The translations under genes were made by a program, and so were the position numbers. Positions 8,459 through 15,865 of a DNA stretch of 64,000 nucleotides are shown here, piece after piece. Numbering within the stretch: position 1 is the stretch's first letter; each line of letters begins with the position of its first letter. The notes under the pieces were generated by a model. It was not told the origin of the DNA. It did not search any database and was given only the letters and a program-made list of their open reading frames with translations. The DNA comes from Bradyrhizobium oligotrophicum S58 (GTDB lineage Bacteria; Pseudomonadota; Alphaproteobacteria; Rhizobiales; Xanthobacteraceae), in the NCBI RefSeq assembly GCF_000344805.1, contig NC_020453.1:3815001-3879000 (forward strand). The letters run 5' to 3'.

Positions 8459-9675
8459 TCGTCGTCCTTCGCGGCGCCCGTGCGTGGCTGCAGCGCGCCG
8501 CGCAGGCGCTGCGCGAGGCGAAACAGAGCAGGGCTGTGCTTGACGGCATGCTTGGCCCAGCCGACCGCCGCCATCATCGCCGCGGCCCCCCGTCCACGCG
8601 CGGTGAGCGGCACGAAGCTGTCGAAGATCGGCTCGTCGTCCTTGCAGAACATCCGCTTGTAGTCGTCCGAACCGATACCGAGATCGAGCGCGCGAAAATC
8701 CTTTTGCGCGTAATGATCGATGATCGAGCGCATCAGGATCAGTCCTGGACTCCAGCGCGCATTCTCCGACAGCGTGTAGGTGTTGAACATCATCGAGAAG
8801 CGGTTGCCGTCGGCGACGCCGGCGAACAGCGCGATGATCTCGTCATCGCAGCGCAGCGCGTGAATCTGGATGGCGCGATGGCCGCAGCCGAGCCTGGCCA
8901 TGCAGGCGTGGCGCACGAAGGCTTCGATGCCTGGTTCAGCGAACACGTTCGGCAGCTTCTGCTCGGCCATCCGCACCGGCTTTGTCAGGAAGAACCAGTC
9001 GAGCAATTCGGCGATCTCGGCGTCGCTCTCCGCGACCAGGTAGCGATAGCCGGGCAGCGCCTGCAGCTTCTTTTCCTTGCTCTTCAGCCGCTTGCGAAAT
9101 GAATTCGACAACAGCGCGGTCGGTGCGGCGCCCGGCGGCATCAACAGCACCGGGCAGTCGTTCACGGAGGGCTGGTGCGGCCATTGCGCGAACGGATTGG
9201 TGAGGTCACGCCAACGCCGCGGCTGCTGCGCCAGAGCGAGGACGTCGACGCTGCCATGGCCACGCAATCCCGCGAGCAGCGTGTCGAGATCGCCAGCGTT
9301 GGCGCGCGCGGCGAAGTCGCGATCCATCAGCGGCATGTTGAAGGTCGTGTGCTTGCCGCCCATGAAAGTCGCTATGCTGACTCCGAAGCTGTGCCGCAGC
9401 GTCAACGGCAGCAGCAAAAGCGGGCGCTGCTCGGCGTCACGGGCGACGACGATGAACGGCGTGGCATGCTCGCGCGCGCCGACGTCACGCTGCCACGCGC
9501 TCAGCAGGTCGAAGCGCTGGTAGGGCGTAGAGACATGTTCGGAGGCTTCGAGCGCGCGCCAGATCGGTTCGGCGGCGGCGAGATCCGACACGATGTCGAC
9601 GCGTGCGAGCCCCGACGGCAGCCGCCGCGCAGGCGCCTGCGCCGTCCGGCTCTCGATCACGGCGGCCATGGTCAT
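8455..9675 (-). CDS. BioF2/FemAB-like GNAT acyltransferase
   Basis: A 406-residue protein of the CelD/BcsL-type acetyltransferase group (BioF2-like double GNAT fold), common in polysaccharide loci. Recognisable pieces are NSFRKRLKSKEKKL around residues 190-205, the GNAT-like core ALRCDDEIIALFAGVADGNR and SPGLILMRSIIDHYAQ, and DLGIGSDDYKRMF near the end of the domain. It probably acylates a sugar residue or envelope component in the cytoplasm; the substrate is unknown. It is convergent with the copolymerase and overlaps it by four bases, and is divergent from the deacetylase-like gene across a 278-base gap. Confidence 0.82.
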   Translation of the reverse strand: MTMAAVIESRTAQAPARRLPSGLARVDIVSDLAAAEPIWRALEASEHVSTPYQRFDLLSAWQRDVGAREHATPFIVVARDAEQRPLLLLPLTLRHSFGVSIATFMGGKHTTFNMPLMDRDFAARANAGDLDTLLAGLRGHGSVDVLALAQQPRRWRDLTNPFAQWPHQPSVNDCPVLLMPPGAAPTALLSNSFRKRLKSKEKKLQALPGYRYLVAESDAEIAELLDWFFLTKPVRMAEQKLPNVFAEPGIEAFVRHACMARLGCGHRAIQIHALRCDDEIIALFAGVADGNRFSMMFNTYTLSENARWSPGLILMRSIIDHYAQKDFRALDLGIGSDDYKRMFCKDDEPIFDSFVPLTARGRGAAAMMAAVGWAKHAVKHSPALFRLAQRLRGALQPRTGAAKDDD

Positions 9676-9834
9676 CGCGCAGCTCGCGTTGTCGTGGATA
9701 TCGTCTTGGGATTTTGTTGCTTAGGGTCGGCAGACCCTCGCAAAGAAGTCTCAACAAAAGGTAATGGCAATGACATCGTCCCAAAACGGGAAAGGGATGA
9801 AGAAAGACCTGTCCAAATCGGCTCCGGCCACGCG

Positions 9835-9857
9835 ATCTTAAGGCGCGATGATCTTAA
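9835..9857. promoter_or_regulatory. Direct repeat ATCTTAA x2 in divergent promoter
   Basis: ATCTTAA occurs at 9835-9841 and 9851-9857, a 16-base centre spacing (about 1.5 helical turns), in the gap between the divergent acyltransferase and deacetylase-like genes. A short AGGGTC-ggca-GACCCT dyad lies nearby at about 9724-9739. Either could bind a regulator. No family is assigned. Confidence 0.25.
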
Positions 9858-9953
9858 CATCCCATGGCGACGTGATCGCGCCATGGTCTGAAACCATCAG
9901 GTGGGCGCGGGCGGCTTGGTTTCAAGTGCATCTTTCGGAAGGGACGTAAGGAT

Positions 9954-11015
9954 TTGTCGTCGGACAACAGGTGGCTGCGCAGTGCCCGGCTCGAGCTGGC
10001 TTACTTCAGCGGTCGCACGCTCACCGCCTCGCGCGCCACCGGCGGCGCCGGCGCCGTGCTGCGCTTCGAGCGGGTGCGGCCGCGGCGCAGCGGCGCGTTC
10101 CAGCCGCTGAAGCAGGCCGAGATCACGCCCGGCTTCCTCGACAAGGTGATCCGCGCGCTGAAGCGCTGGGGCTATGACATCGTCTCGCTCGACGAGGCCT
10201 GCGACCGCTCGGTCCGGCTGGCCCAGAGCCGCCGTTTCGCCTGCATCACCTTCGACGGCGCGGCGAAAGACCTGATCACGCATGGCTATCCCGTGCTCGC
10301 CCGCCATGGCGTGCCGTTCACGGTCTATGTGCCCTCGGCGTTTCCGGACGGGCTGGGCGAGGCCTGGTGGCTGGCGCTGGAGGCTGTGATCACGCGCGAG
10401 GCCCGCATCAGCCTCGTGATCGACCATCGCGAGCAGCGCTTCAACGTGTTCACGCCGGCCGAGAAATACGAGCTGTTCGCCTATCTCGCGGGCTGGCTGC
10501 GCAAGCTGCCTCCGGCCGAGCTGTCGGTGGCGATTCGCGATCTCTGCTCGCGCCATTCGGTCGACCTTGCCGCGCTGACGCGCGAGGCGTCGATGGACTG
10601 GGCCGACATCACCCGTCTTGCCGCCGATCCCAACGTCACGATCGGCAGCGCCACCGTGCATCATCATCTGCTCGCCAATCTCAGGGATGCCGAGGCGCAA
10701 CGCGAGATCGCGATGGGCAAGGCGGTGCTGGAGACGGCGTTGCGGCGCCCGGTCCGGCACATGGCCTATCCGTTCGGCGATCGCGACAGCTTCCGCCGCA
10801 GCGACGTCGTGCTCGCGGAGCAGGCGGGCTTCGTCAGCGCGGCTTCCAGCATCGGCGGTGTCGTGCAGAGCGAGGGCCGCACCAACCTGCACATGCTGCC
10901 GCGGATCGCCTGGGACGGCCGCTCGCGCTCGCTGCGCGCCTTGAAGGTGCTGATGGCCGGTGTCACCTTGCCGCGCGAAAAATCTGCGCCGCTGGCCAAG
11001 CTCGATCTCGGTTGA
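9954..11015 (+). CDS. NodB-homology (polysaccharide deacetylase-like) protein with altered metal ligands
   Basis: A 353-residue CE4-fold protein from a TTG start at 9954, about 10 bases after GGAAGGG; no ATG is nearby. Clear family blocks are CITFDG at ~97-102, HGYPVLARHGVPFTVYVPSA, VTIGSATVHHHLLANL at ~228-243 and RHMAYPFGDR. Active NodB enzymes carry Asp-Asp in the first block and His-x3-His in the third. Here the second Asp is Gly102 and the first His is Ala233; His237 remains. By family knowledge the metal site should be lost, so a binding or scaffolding role is more likely than deacetylation. The locus context suggests polysaccharide decoration. No signal peptide is visible. Confidence 0.82.
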   Translation: MSSDNRWLRSARLELAYFSGRTLTASRATGGAGAVLRFERVRPRRSGAFQPLKQAEITPGFLDKVIRALKRWGYDIVSLDEACDRSVRLAQSRRFACITFDGAAKDLITHGYPVLARHGVPFTVYVPSAFPDGLGEAWWLALEAVITREARISLVIDHREQRFNVFTPAEKYELFAYLAGWLRKLPPAELSVAIRDLCSRHSVDLAALTREASMDWADITRLAADPNVTIGSATVHHHLLANLRDAEAQREIAMGKAVLETALRRPVRHMAYPFGDRDSFRRSDVVLAEQAGFVSAASSIGGVVQSEGRTNLHMLPRIAWDGRSRSLRALKVLMAGVTLPREKSAPLAKLDLG

Positions 11016-11237
11016 TCAGCTTTGCTGTCGCTCCGGGTCAGGGCGCAGCATCCAGCTCACGATCGGCATCGCCGGCAGCACCCAGCCGATGCCGACGACG
11101 ACGTAATACACCGCCTGCAGCCAGCCGGAATTGGCGATCAGGGGGAATTGGGCCATCACCATGCCCATCATCGACCAGGCGAAGGCGAGCAGGAGCAGCG
11201 CGACGGCGCCGAGGAATTTGCGGGTGCGGATCGTCAT
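11016..11237 (-). CDS. DUF2842 family small membrane protein
   Basis: A 73-residue protein with two hydrophobic stretches (LGAVALLLLAFAWSMMGMVM and YYVVVGIGWVLPAMPIV) and the conserved WVLPAMP sequence near the C-terminus of DUF2842 proteins, which are widespread in Alphaproteobacteria. Function is unknown. It is convergent and contiguous with the deacetylase-like gene and divergent from ctaA across about 100 bases. Confidence 0.8.
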   Translation of the reverse strand: MTIRTRKFLGAVALLLLAFAWSMMGMVMAQFPLIANSGWLQAVYYVVVGIGWVLPAMPIVSWMLRPDPERQQS

Positions 11238-11339
11238 GACGGGATTGTCAGCCTTGGCTGGGGGCGGCGCGGCTTGCGCGCGATTTCCCCGGGATTATAA
11301 GGGCCTGCCAGCCCCGGTTCAATCGAGCGCTCAACATCC

Positions 11340-12419
11340 ATGACCACGGTTCCTCACCCAAGAGACCTCGCCGCGATCCGCATCTGGCTGCTCATCGTGG
11401 CCGGCCTGATCGCGCTGATGGTGCTGGTCGGCGGGGCGACGCGGCTGACCGAATCCGGGCTGTCGATCGTCGAATGGAAGCCGGTCACCGGCAGCCTGCC
11501 GCCGCTGTCGGAGCAGGCCTGGTCTGAGGCCTTCGAAGCCTACAAGACCATTCCGCAGTACCGGCAGATGAACGCCGGCATGAGCCTGCACGACTTCAAG
11601 ACCATCTTCTGGTGGGAGTGGAGCCACCGGCTGCTCGGCCGCGTCATCGGCATGGTCTATCTGCTGCCGTTCCTGTGGTTCCTGTGGCGCGGCGCCGTAT
11701 CCGGCCCGCTCGGCCGAAGGCTGTGGCTGATCTTCGGCCTCGGCGCGCTGCAGGGCGCGGTCGGCTGGTGGATGGTGGCCTCGGGCCTGACCGAGCGCAC
11801 CGAAGTGTCGCAGGTCCGGCTGGCGACGCATCTGTCGCTGGCGCTTCTGATCTATGCCGCGATCGTCTGGACCCTGCGGCGGCTCGCGCCGCGCGAGGAG
11901 GCCGAGGTGCCGGCGCGGCTGCGGCTGATGGCCTGGGTGCTGGTCGGCGTCACCTTCGTGCAGCTCTATCTCGGTGCGCTGGTCGCGGGCCTGCGGGCAG
12001 GGCTCATCTACAACACGTGGCCTGAGATCGACGGCAGCCTGATCCCGAAGGCGGCCAATCTGTGGATCCAGTCGCCGTGGTGGATCAACCTGTTCGAGAA
12101 CGATTTGACGGTGCAGTTCATGCATCGCATGACCGCCTACACGCTGCTGGCGCTGGCGGCGTGGCACGCCTTCGACGTGATGCGCGCGGGCGCCGGCCGC
12201 ACTGTCGTGCGCGGCGCGCACCGGCTGCTCGCGGCCATCCTGGTGCAGGCGGTGCTCGGCATTCTGACCTTGCTCGCGCTGGTGCCGATCTCGCTGGCGC
12301 TGCTGCATCAGGGCACGGCCATCATCGTGCTGACCTTCGCCGTGCTGCAGGCCGAACGACTGTCGCCGCGGCGGGTCGTTGCGGTCGCGGTGCCGCAGGC
12401 GGCGGTGGCCGCGGGGTAG
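11340..12419 (+). CDS. ctaA: Heme A synthase (COX15/CtaA family)
   Basis: A 359-residue eight-helix membrane enzyme that oxidises the C8 methyl of heme O to the formyl of heme A for aa3-type cytochrome oxidases. Landmarks are [21 protein letters not shown] at the N-terminus and the conserved histidines in [31 protein letters not shown] and LLHQGTAI, which ligate the two hemes of the duplicated four-helix bundles. The length is typical of the alphaproteobacterial/mitochondrial type. It is monocistronic here and followed by a long repeat-rich region. Confidence 0.95.
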   Translation: MTTVPHPRDLAAIRIWLLIVAGLIALMVLVGGATRLTESGLSIVEWKPVTGSLPPLSEQAWSEAFEAYKTIPQYRQMNAGMSLHDFKTIFWWEWSHRLLGRVIGMVYLLPFLWFLWRGAVSGPLGRRLWLIFGLGALQGAVGWWMVASGLTERTEVSQVRLATHLSLALLIYAAIVWTLRRLAPREEAEVPARLRLMAWVLVGVTFVQLYLGALVAGLRAGLIYNTWPEIDGSLIPKAANLWIQSPWWINLFENDLTVQFMHRMTAYTLLALAAWHAFDVMRAGAGRTVVRGAHRLLAAILVQAVLGILTLLALVPISLALLHQGTAIIVLTFAVLQAERLSPRRVVAVAVPQAAVAAG

Positions 12420-12440
12420 GCGGGGTAGGGCTTCTCCTTC

Positions 12441-12520
12441 GTCATTGCGAGGAGCGAAGCGACGAAGCAATCCAGAGTCCCGCCCACGACTCTGGATTGC
12501 TTCGCTTCGCTCGCAATGAC
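12441..12520. repeat. Palindromic intergenic repeat, type A copy 1
   Basis: An ~80-base imperfect palindrome beginning GTCATTGCGAGGAGCGAAGC and ending with its reverse complement TCGCAATGAC, with GACTCTGGATTG on the distal arm. A near-identical copy lies at 18112-18191. This looks like the Rhizobiales palindromic/REP-like element class. It would form a long hairpin in RNA, just after ctaA. Confidence 0.85.
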
Positions 12521-12576
12521 GTGGAGGCATTGGTTTTCCGCCTCGCTTGACGTCATTTTGTGCGCCAATCTCCGCT

Positions 12577-12675
12577 GTCATCGCCCGGCTTGACCGGGCG
12601 ATCCAGTATCCCAGAGACGGCTGTGAGTCCTCGATGGGCCGCGGCGTACTGGATCCCCGCCTTCGCGGGGATGAC
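12577..12675. repeat. Palindromic intergenic repeat, type B copy 1
   Basis: An ~99-base element with ends GTCATCGCCCGGCTTGACCG and CGCCTTCGCGGGGATGAC and internal ATCCAGTA/TACTGGAT arms. A second copy in inverted orientation lies at 37157-37255. It shares the GTCAT...ATGAC termini with the type A element 56 bases upstream. Confidence 0.8.
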
Positions 12676-12729
12676 GACTGAGTGTGAGGTGCGATCATCG
12701 TCTTCCTCAGTCAAAGGACACAGGCTCTC

Positions 12730-13070
12730 ATCCTCGCGCGCTGACAGCGCCGAGCCATGCCGGTCGTTTCGCCCTCGAAAAACGCGAGGGCGCGGGGAAG
12801 GCCGGATGCCTGGCCGGCACCCATGGCCCGCGTGCAACAAAAAGCGCACGCGGCGGTCACCACAGGTACGGCCTGGAACACCCGGCCTTCCCCGCGCGAT
12901 GGTTTTAACGCTTATACGCGATCTCCCCGGGGACCGGGCTGTCTTGCCCCCGTCACCTCGCGCGATGCGTGAGCACCGGCACGAGACTTGGCGCCAGCAT
13001 CGGGGCGCCAGGACCACGCGACTTCGCCGTCCATGACGGGCCGCTCGTCCGCGCAGACTTTCGTCCACGC
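12730..13070. repeat. Dispersed Bradyrhizobium-type noncoding repeat (recognised from memory)
   Basis: A ~340-base stretch with CGAAAAACGCGAGGGCGCGG, CGCGTGCAACAAAAAGCGCA and CCCCGGGGACCGGGC. I recognise this as resembling a long repeat found many times in Bradyrhizobium intergenic DNA. There is no second copy in this window, so the repeat status rests on recollection. It has no coding potential I can support. The borders are approximate. Confidence 0.5.
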
Positions 13071-13240
13071 ACGGCCCACCACGTCCACCGCATTCCCAAT
13101 CCCACGCAACTGGACGATCCGGAAGCGCCCCTCGGCTGGATAGGAACAGAAAGAGAACATAAACTGAGTTGGGCGGTTTGGCAAGACTATTTCCCGTGCT
13201 GCACCCAGCGGGGCGACAGGCGGGTTTTCTGTATTCAACT

Positions 13241-13262
13241 TTGGTAACGCATAGGGTACCAA
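13241..13262. promoter_or_regulatory. Probable toxin-antitoxin operator (inverted repeat)
   Basis: TTGGTA at 13241-13246 and TACCAA at 13257-13262 form a perfect 6-base inverted repeat with a 10-base spacer, ending on the first base of the toxin's ATG. This is where type II antitoxins usually bind to autoregulate. The downstream antitoxin is intact, so the site may still be occupied. Confidence 0.55.
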
Positions 13263-13578
13263 TGATTGGGTCCGGGAATATCTTGATGAGAACGGCGACA
13301 GTCCGTTTCGTCGCTGGTTTGACGCTCTCGATTCACGAGCTGCCGCCTTCGTCACGATTGCGATCAGCCGTGTTGCCGACGGCAACACCTCGAACGTGAA
13401 GGCGATCGGCGAGGGCGCGGCCGAAGTGCGGATTGATCGTGGACCGGGTTATCGGGTGTATTTCGGATGGCAGGGCAGGACGCTCGTGATCCTGCTGGGC
13501 GGCGGCACCAAACGGCGGCAACAGAACGATATCGAAGCCGCATTGAAACGATGGCGCGACTACAAAGCTCGCAGCTGA
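13262..13578 (+). pseudogene. RelE/HigB-like toxin, frameshifted at codon 3
   Basis: From the operator the ATG at 13262 reads Met-Ile and then runs out of frame. One base is missing around 13268-13270; restoring it gives a continuous ~105-residue protein with VREYLDENGDSPFRRWFDAL, GDGxGEVRID-like GAAEVRIDRGPGYRVYF, LLGGGTKRRQQNDIEAALKR and WRDYKARS. That is the phage-derived Gp49/HigB-type mRNA interferase toxin family. The toxin frame has no start codon of its own before a GTG at 13396 and is closed by a TAG upstream. The antitoxin gene begins 12 bases after the stop. The toxin is probably inactive; a sequencing error is the alternative. Confidence 0.75.
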
Positions 13579-13590
13579 TGGGAGCCGAGC

Positions 13591-13914
13591 ATGGCTTTGA
13601 CGAGGGACTTCCGAGAGACGGTGCAAGCGCGCGCGGAACGCGATCCGGCTTTTCGCGAAGCGATGTTCCAGGAGGCCGTAAGCGCTCTGCTGTGCGGAGA
13701 GGTCGATGACGGGCGCGCCGGCCTGCGTGCCTACATCAATGCAACAATTGGCTTTGACGCGTTGAGCAAGGCGCTCGGCCGACCGCCGAAGAGTCTGATG
13801 CGAATGTTTGGTCCTTCGGGCAACCCGACGGCCGAGAACCTGCTTGCTGTAATCAACGCGTTGCAGGCCGAGACGGGCGTGCAGCTCGAAGTGCGTGTAG
13901 CCGCTGCGGAGTGA
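13591..13914 (+). CDS. HTH antitoxin of a HigA/addiction-module antidote family
   Basis: A 107-residue protein, MALTRDFRETVQARAERDPA at the start, with a helix-turn-helix in the second half (LSKALGRPPKSLMRMFGPSGNPTAENLLAVINAL). This is the standard antidote paired with Gp49/HigB-type toxins: it binds the toxin and the operator. Gene order toxin then antitoxin, with 12 bases between, matches the HigBA arrangement. It appears intact although its toxin partner is frameshifted, so it may now act only as a DNA-binding protein at 13241-13262. Confidence 0.85.
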   Translation: MALTRDFRETVQARAERDPAFREAMFQEAVSALLCGEVDDGRAGLRAYINATIGFDALSKALGRPPKSLMRMFGPSGNPTAENLLAVINALQAETGVQLEVRVAAAE

Positions 13915-13924
13915 GGGGCTTTCG

Positions 13925-14124
13925 ATGAGGAGCGAGTATGACTTCTCGAATGCGGAGCGGGCCAAGTTCTTTCGCAAGGACGCGCGAATGATCCCGCCCG
14001 TGCATCTGGAGCCAGATATCCTGGATCACCTGGCCGGACTTGCCAGCGCTCGGGCGTGTCGCTGAGCGAATTGGTCAACACGCTCCTCAAGGAAGATATT
14101 GAGCGGATCGAGGCTGCGAAATAG
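13925..14124 (+). pseudogene. CopG/BrnA-type antitoxin, frameshifted
   Basis: ATG 13925 opens MRSEYDFSNAERAKFFRKDA, then PPVHLEPDILDHLAGLAS and a premature TGA at 14063-14065. Shifting by one base around 14050-14056 continues with VSLSELVNTLLKEDIERIEA to a TAG at 14122-14124. The combined ~66 residues match the short ribbon-helix-helix antitoxins that begin RxEYDFS and end with SLSELVN-type helices. It lies 10 bases after the HTH antitoxin, and no toxin partner is present. It is a decayed antitoxin, or a one-base sequencing error in a GGG run. Confidence 0.6.
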
Positions 14125-14167
14125 CGCTTTGGGAGTTGTGCGGAGGGCCTCATGATGCCTTCCCGTC

Positions 14168-14237
14168 GTCGAGCTTTTCAAGGCGACTGGCTGGCGTGCG
14201 CGCCAACGAGACTCTGAAGAAGACTGCGGGGCTCTAG
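14168..14237 (+). pseudogene. Possible remnant of a BrnA-like antitoxin C-terminus
   Basis: VELFKATGW in one frame, followed after a one-base shift by RANETLKKTAGL and a TAG at 14235-14237, resembles the conserved tail of BrnA-like antitoxins (ATG-GW-R-NE-LKK). It is only ~23 residues and lacks a start, so it is a relic at best. Its placement directly after two other antitoxin-family genes supports the reading. Confidence 0.35.
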
Positions 14238-14301
14238 CGTTCGCTTAGAAAAGGAAAACGCACCTACGAGCAAAGGTCACGTTGCCTAGCCCTATGAGGA
14301 A

Positions 14302-14550
14302 TTAGGCCAACGACTGATAGTCGGAAATGATCAGGGCATCAGCTTCGTTATAACCTAGCTTCTCCATCCAGATCTTCTTTGCTCGTTTTTCGAGGCCGGT
14401 CAACGAGACCGACCTACAGAACCAGAATGTCGCATTTCTTTTCCAAACGGGCACCCGCTTCTTGGTCAACCCGACGCAAAAGTAGAAAGATGCGGATGTG
14501 ATGCTGAGCATCCCGGTTGGAATGATGATGGATTGAAGCGTAGGCGACAT
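14302..14550 (-). CDS. Small hypothetical protein, lower-GC stretch
   Basis: An 82-residue frame beginning MSPTLQSIIIPTGMLSITSA, with AAGGGA five bases before the ATG, an N-terminal hydrophobic segment (SIIIPTGMLSITSASFYFCV) and a basic middle (KKRVPVWKR). I do not recognise the family. Base composition is noticeably more AT-rich than the flanks, as in transferred DNA next to the toxin-antitoxin relics. It may not be translated. Confidence 0.4.
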   Translation of the reverse strand: MSPTLQSIIIPTGMLSITSASFYFCVGLTKKRVPVWKRNATFWFCRSVSLTGLEKRAKKIWMEKLGYNEADALIISDYQSLA

Positions 14551-14752
14551 ATCAATCCCTTTTTTCCTGATCCGACTCCTATCGAGTTAATCCAAGCCAT
14601 TGTCCGGAGATGAATCAAGCGCTGGAGATTGGAGATCAGTGGCTTCGTCGCGCGCCGCCCGGCGTCTGGGCTATGCGCGAGCCCTTGTCTCGTTCAATAC
14701 GTATCGGCCGCGGGGGCGCCCACATATTCTTGCCCGGCTGGATGAAATCTTC

Positions 14753-15088
14753 TCAGCAATACCCCGTCACGCCGCAGGCATAAGGCAGGCGGAACATGTA
14801 GCTCGTATAGCCGTCGCCGCCGTAATACGGGCCCTGGTAGTCGTAGGAGAAGGCGCGGCCGTAATAGCCGGGCAGTTCCTGGCGGCCGAGCAGGAGCGGG
14901 GTCGAGGGCAGCATCGGGGAGATCAGCGAGTCCTGGTCTTTCACCACGACAACCGCAGGCGGGGCTTTCACGGCGCGGCGGGCCTTGTAGTGGACGACCT
15001 TGTCGTGAACGGCGGGCAGGTCGGCTGCGAGCACGACGCCATTCGCCGCGATGGCTGCCAGCAGCATCATGATCACCAACGTTCGCAT
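14753..15088 (-). CDS. Small secreted hypothetical protein
   Basis: A 111-residue protein from ATG 15088, preceded by AAGGAGAGCAG; upstream in-frame starts would lack a ribosome site and precede the signal. Residues 1-22 (MRTLVIMMLLAAIAANGVVLA) form a Sec signal peptide with cleavage likely after VLA. The mature part is Tyr/Gly-rich at the end (GYYGRAFSYDYQGPYYGGDG) with two Cys near the C-terminus that could form a disulfide. Small YYGG-rich exported proteins of this kind occur in Bradyrhizobium; function is unknown. Confidence 0.7.
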   Translation of the reverse strand: MRTLVIMMLLAAIAANGVVLAADLPAVHDKVVHYKARRAVKAPPAVVVVKDQDSLISPMLPSTPLLLGRQELPGYYGRAFSYDYQGPYYGGDGYTSYMFRLPYACGVTGYC

Positions 15089-15407
15089 TCTGCTCTCCTT
15101 GCCTCTGTTGGACGGCTCGCGCGCTGCCGTTCGACCTCGGTGTCGATGGCTGCGCCGGAGCCGCCCGCGCGATTCCATGGCGGGCAGGATGGGCCTTTTA
15201 TGGTTAACGAAAACCTTCCAGCCTCGGAACCCGGCTGCAATCACCCGTAGAAGGACGGGATTTTTCAGCTTTCGTTAAGTTCTGCTGGTGCAAGCTTACG
15301 GCCGCCGGCGATTTTGAAGGCTGGCTGACGCGAGCGGCCAATGCCCGCGTCCGGGGCGAAATCTCTGCTGCATTTCATCAGAGTCTCAGACCAGAAGGGT
15401 TTCGAGC
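15089..15407. other. Intergenic region, nothing assigned
   Basis: A 319-base gap between a minus-strand secreted protein and a plus-strand small ORF, so it should hold both promoters. No hexamer pair or dyad stands out beyond AT-rich patches around 15200-15290. No further gene is seen. Confidence 0.5.
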
Positions 15408-15602
15408 ATGTCGGTCATCGTGATGTCGGCGTCCGCACGTCAGAGGCTGCTGTCACGGACTGAATCGTCGCAACCACGTCTTGCCAATGCAGACGAGGAC
15501 GCTGCACGTCGCCAGGCGCTGACGGTGCGCCGGTCGATCGCGACCGCCGAGTTTCCGCTGACGAGCTCCGCGCATGCGATGCTGCTGGCGGTGCTGAGAT
15601 AG
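15408..15602 (+). CDS. Small hypothetical protein (64 aa)
   Basis: A 64-residue frame MSVIVMSASARQRLLSRTES... ending HAMLLAVLR, with AGAAGGG about nine bases before the ATG. It is Ser/Ala/Arg-rich, without a membrane segment or known motif. A strong intrinsic terminator on the same strand begins 61 bases after its stop, which argues for a genuine short transcript. I do not recognise the family, and the transcript could also be noncoding. Confidence 0.4.
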   Translation: MSVIVMSASARQRLLSRTESSQPRLANADEDAARRQALTVRRSIATAEFPLTSSAHAMLLAVLR

Positions 15603-15662
15603 ATGACGAGTTAACGAGGGCGCGGTCCGAGAAGCCGGCAACGGCCTGACCGTGGGACGAAG

Positions 15663-15705
15663 GAGAGCGCGGAAGGCCAGGGGGGCCGCCGCGCTCTCTT
15701 TGTTT
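15663..15705 (+). terminator. Strong intrinsic terminator
   Basis: GAGAGCGCGG (15663-15672) and CCGCGCTCTC (15689-15698) are perfect 10-base arms, with an inner GGCC/GGCC pairing, followed by TTTGTTT. It is plus-strand, ending the unit of the 64-residue ORF. Confidence 0.8.
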
Positions 15706-15728
15706 GGACGTGCCGCTCTTGGTCTCTC

Positions 15729-15796
15729 GTCATGCCCGGGCTCGACCCGCCCGCCTGGCCGAAGAGATGGATGGCCGGGTCAAGCCCGGCCATGAC
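15729..15796. repeat. Palindromic intergenic repeat, type C
   Basis: A ~68-base palindrome with ends GTCATGCCCGGGCTCGACCC and GGGTCAAGCCCGGCCATGAC. The GTCAT/ATGAC termini are shared with types A, B and D, so it looks like a member of the same broader element class. Confidence 0.7.
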
Positions 15797-15865
15797 GTGG
15801 AGAGAGCGATGCTCGCCTCTCGACCTGCCGGGCTCGCGGCGCGATCGGCAGGAAGGTCTCTCGGC

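Larger units (their letters stand above)
12420..13240. other. Repeat-rich intergenic region, no gene seen
   Basis: About 820 bases without a convincing gene. It contains two palindromic elements (12441-12520 and 12577-12675) and a longer dispersed-type repeat (about 12730-13070), described separately. Open frames here are short, overlap one another on both strands and resemble no known protein. The remainder up to the toxin operator shows nothing recognisable. Confidence 0.7.
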
